A stretch of 64,000 bases of DNA from Thermococcus sp. AM4. Its GTDB lineage: Archaea > Methanobacteriota_B > Thermococci > Thermococcales > Thermococcaceae. The stretch spans positions 1,054,001 to 1,118,000 of the forward strand of contig NC_016051.1 of NCBI RefSeq assembly GCF_000151205.2, read 5' to 3'. Below are positions 61,617 through 64,000 of the stretch, piece after piece. Made by a program: the position numbers and the translations under genes. Position 1 is the stretch's first letter. Each line of letters begins with the position of its first letter. The notes below the pieces were generated by a model, which ran no database searches, was not told where the DNA came from, and saw only the letters and a list, made by a program, of their open reading frames with translations.

Positions 61617-61650
61617 TCTTTTCATTTTTCTTTCAAAACAAAGAAGAGAA

Positions 61651-62625
61651 TCAGCCCAGGGCCGCTTCTGGAACGGCACCGTAGGTGAAGAGTTTCTCAA
61701 GCTGTTTGCCCGACACGCTCAGGTCTATGAACACGAAGTTATCGGACGTTGAAATCTTGATGCTCCGCAGGATCTCAACGATGGGGGAGTTCGCCTGCTG
61801 GGAGAACTTGAGGTCGAGAAGCGAGACAAAGCCCCTCAACTGTTTTGCCAGGCTGGAGGCGTCTGCTGAACTGTCGGTCTCAAGGGCCAGCTTGAAGGAG
61901 TATGTATCGCCAGTCAGGGTGAGCTTAAAGGCGCCGTACCTGATGCTCTCCTCAACGCTTCCGAGGGAAATCGGCGTAATTTCCTTGGATTCACGCTCCG
62001 GCGCAGTGAGGTTCATAAGCTCCCGAAAGTCGTAGACAACCACCAGGTTTCCCGAGCCGACCTTCTCAACGATCCCACTGTACTGCTTGGCCCACTTCCC
62101 GTGGCCGTTTATCAGATCGATCATTTCCTCGATCGTGACCCTATCCCCAACGATGATGTAGCTGTCGCTGACGGCAACCCCCCAGTTCTCGCGATCGAAG
62201 TATTCATCGACGCCCATGTAAGTGGTGTGGGAGACCGTCTCGTTGAGGCTCTCAATCTTTTTCCTGACCTTCTCAACGTCCACGCTCCCCTCGACGTATA
62301 CCGCCATCTTCGGCCGCTGGTTCCCCTCGTCGTAGCCCCTCACAACGAAAATCGCCCTGGACAGCGTCGCGATGTCAACGCCCGTCTCGTTCAGAACGTT
62401 CTCCCTCAAAGACTCGTACTTTGGATAGAGGCTGATGTTCTTCATGAGCTCCTCAAAGGCGGCCTCTTTTACCGTGTTCATGTCAAAAACGCCCGCCACC
62501 ACGGCATCAGAGGGAACCAGCTCAAGCCAGCTCTTCTCCCTGCTCCCGCCGATACAGCCGCTGGAAGCGATTCCCGCAACAAGAACAAAGAGAACGATCA
62601 CCGCGTAGATTGTTCTGCCCCTCAT
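61651..62625 (-). CDS. Predicted surface lipoprotein, unknown function
   Basis: 324 residues with a bacterial-type lipobox signal peptide (hydrophobic 7-20, then ASSGC, Cys near 24), so it is probably anchored to the outer face of the membrane by lipid on the Cys. The body is alpha/beta with a repeating layout (DMNTVKEAAFEELMKNI, VSVDVEKVRKKIESLNET, LTLTGDTYSFKLALETD) resembling DUF3352-like lipoproteins. No catalytic residues stand out. GGGGTGACCCC precedes ATG 62625. Confidence 0.8.
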   Translation of the reverse strand: MRGRTIYAVIVLFVLVAGIASSGCIGGSREKSWLELVPSDAVVAGVFDMNTVKEAAFEELMKNISLYPKYESLRENVLNETGVDIATLSRAIFVVRGYDEGNQRPKMAVYVEGSVDVEKVRKKIESLNETVSHTTYMGVDEYFDRENWGVAVSDSYIIVGDRVTIEEMIDLINGHGKWAKQYSGIVEKVGSGNLVVVYDFRELMNLTAPERESKEITPISLGSVEESIRYGAFKLTLTGDTYSFKLALETDSSADASSLAKQLRGFVSLLDLKFSQQANSPIVEILRSIKISTSDNFVFIDLSVSGKQLEKLFTYGAVPEAALG

Positions 62626-62741
62626 GGGGTCACCCCAAAGAACGTTGGGCCGCTTCGTATTTATACCTTTTCCACGGGGGTTAGAAAGAAAGGTTCATAA
62701 GCGAGGAAGCCGATGATCCCTGACTCAAGAGGGGTGATATC

Positions 62742-63950
62742 GTGAAGGTTGGTGTCGTCTTCGGGATTAGCGAGCTGGCCGATCCCAGGGCATTCGAGAA
62801 GAAGGCCTCGGAATTCCTCAGCCGTCTCGCGGGGGAGCACGAGGTAATGGGCGGCCTCTTCGTATCGACCAAGTCCGACTTCAGGAGGCTCAAGGAGGAA
62901 GTTGACTTCAACGAGGCGGACGTGCTCGTGCTCTACCCCTTAACAGGGGGAACCGAAAACGGGCTCAAAGAGTTCGCCGTTTACAGGAAACCCGTCATAA
63001 TTTACGGTGATCCCTTCAACAACTCGATAGCGGCTGGCATTGAGCTGAGGGAGTACTTCAGGGAAAGGCTCATTCCGGCCACCCTCGTTAAGGAGGAAGA
63101 CGAGCTGAAGGCGGCTTTGCTTGGATACGAAGACTCGGCCGAGCTCTTTGAGAGGTTTCTGAGGGCGCGCCTTGGCCTGATCGGCAGGGTATCCCCGTGG
63201 CTCATCAACGAGCGCTTCGAGCTCCCCTACGTCCACGTAAGCCTGAAGAAGTTCTACGAGTACTATGAAGCCATCAGCGACGAGGAGGGCCTTAGAACAA
63301 TAGAGGGGATCATTGAGAAGGCCCGCGAGATAAAGGAACCGGGCAGGAAATCCCTCGCCAAGGCGGGACGGGTTTACCTTGCCCTCAAAAAGATCGTCGA
63401 GGACTACCGGCTGGACGGCTTCACGATCGGCTGCTTTGACCTCATTGGAAAGATAGGAACGACGCCCTGTTTGGCATTAGCGATGTTCAACACCGAGGGA
63501 ATCCCCGCGGCCTGCGAGGGCGAGCTGAACTCACTCCTCGGCATGCTCATCGTCAGGCGGTTCTTCGACAGACCGGCCTTCATGGGCAACGTGGCGGACT
63601 ACGGTGATGACTACGTTATCCTGGCCCACTGCACGGCCCCCCTCCTCGGGGAATACATCCTGAGAACTCACTTTGAGAGCGGAACCGGAGTCGGAGTCGC
63701 CGTGGAGATGCCGAAGGGGAAGGCCTCGCTCCTGAAGGTGCGTGGAAGAAAGGCCATAGTTGCCGGCGTCGAGGTGGTCGGAACGGAGAGGAGCGAGAGC
63801 CGGTGCAGGACGCAGGTCAGGCTTAGGGTTGAAGAGGCCAAGGACTTCGTGGACGGAACGATAGGAAACCACCACCTCCTAGCATACGTGGACAGCGAGG
63901 AGCTTGCAGACCTGCTGAGCGAACTCGGCTTCGAGGTCATGCTCTATTAG
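62742..63950 (+). CDS. L-fucose/arabinose isomerase-like protein (COG2407)
   Basis: 402 residues matching the archaeal fucose isomerase-related family. The N-terminal Rossmann-like half includes ADVLVLYPLTGGTENGLKEFAVYRKPVIIYGDP. The C-terminal half has the metal-binding pattern GCFDLIGKIGTTPCLALAMFNTEGIPAACEGELNSLLGMLI, FMGNVADYGDDYVILAHCTAP and GNHHLLAYV. Family members isomerise aldose/ketose sugars using Mn2+ or Mg2+ bound by Glu/Asp/His; the substrate here is unknown. The GTG at 62742 follows GAGGGGTGATATC. No sugar operon partner lies beside it. The 50 bases after it hold no feature. Confidence 0.82.
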   Translation: MKVGVVFGISELADPRAFEKKASEFLSRLAGEHEVMGGLFVSTKSDFRRLKEEVDFNEADVLVLYPLTGGTENGLKEFAVYRKPVIIYGDPFNNSIAAGIELREYFRERLIPATLVKEEDELKAALLGYEDSAELFERFLRARLGLIGRVSPWLINERFELPYVHVSLKKFYEYYEAISDEEGLRTIEGIIEKAREIKEPGRKSLAKAGRVYLALKKIVEDYRLDGFTIGCFDLIGKIGTTPCLALAMFNTEGIPAACEGELNSLLGMLIVRRFFDRPAFMGNVADYGDDYVILAHCTAPLLGEYILRTHFESGTGVGVAVEMPKGKASLLKVRGRKAIVAGVEVVGTERSESRCRTQVRLRVEEAKDFVDGTIGNHHLLAYVDSEELADLLSELGFEVMLY

Positions 63951-64000
63951 CTTTTCTTTCTGTCCACCCTTCCAAGGGAAATGGAAAAGCAGAAAAGGGA

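Overview
The window comes from a hyperthermophilic archaeon of the order Thermococcales, most likely a Thermococcus. The evidence is an uninterrupted archaeal core: rpoH-rpoB-rpoA1-rpoA2-rpl30e-nusA-rps12-rps7, three-subunit RPA, a histone fold protein, archaeal DnaG and a tungsten aldehyde:ferredoxin oxidoreductase. It also has a GltTk-type symporter, a free-serine kinase, three proteins with the CGP-CTERM tail, strong GGAGGTGAT ribosome binding sites with frequent GTG/TTG starts, and TATA boxes instead of -35/-10 promoters. Genes are packed tightly and many convergent pairs abut or overlap at their stop codons.

Layout. 0-6 kb: a biotin-dependent carboxyltransferase (cut by the window edge), fructose-bisphosphate aldolase, biotin-protein ligase, a DAACS symporter and two CGP-CTERM surface proteins. 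6-14 kb: ScpB, the RPA operon, an ether-lipid prenyltransferase, an RNA kinase, an Lrp-like regulator, EngB, tRNA-Leu and a histone. 14-21 kb: a B12/radical SAM protein, a CGP-CTERM beta-propeller protein, TOPRIM-DnaG, GluRS and an NSS transporter. 22-28 kb: carbohydrate flux genes (alpha-glucan phosphorylase, PEP carboxykinase, a degenerate phosphohexomutase) and Tmk. 28-38 kb: tRNA-Gly and the RNA polymerase/ribosomal operon. 38-45 kb: an accessory stretch with two VapBC modules, unknown genes and a solo TnpB element ending at the nre repair gene. 46-49 kb: AOR with a MoaD-like protein and a radical SAM maturase. 49-52 kb: four tRNAs, a DEAD-box helicase and a 640-bp repeat-rich gap. 52-64 kb: DUF89, an archaeal ATPase, DUF763, serK, DUF835, NfeD-stomatin, pyrE, an m5U methyltransferase, an Lrp regulator, a lipoprotein and a fucose isomerase-like protein.

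The strongest system-level signals are these. (1) Three TGM-type sites (TATCAC-N5-GTGATA, the target of the sugar regulator Tgr/TrmBL1) lie at fba, malP and an apparently dead phosphohexomutase. (2) Tandem 17-bp palindromes cover the promoter and start of an archaeal ATPase gene, and a perfect palindrome lies at the aor promoter. (3) A hairpin repeat family lies downstream of tRNA genes. (4) A TnpB with an intact RuvC triad but an altered zinc ribbon carries a structured RNA region at its 3' end.
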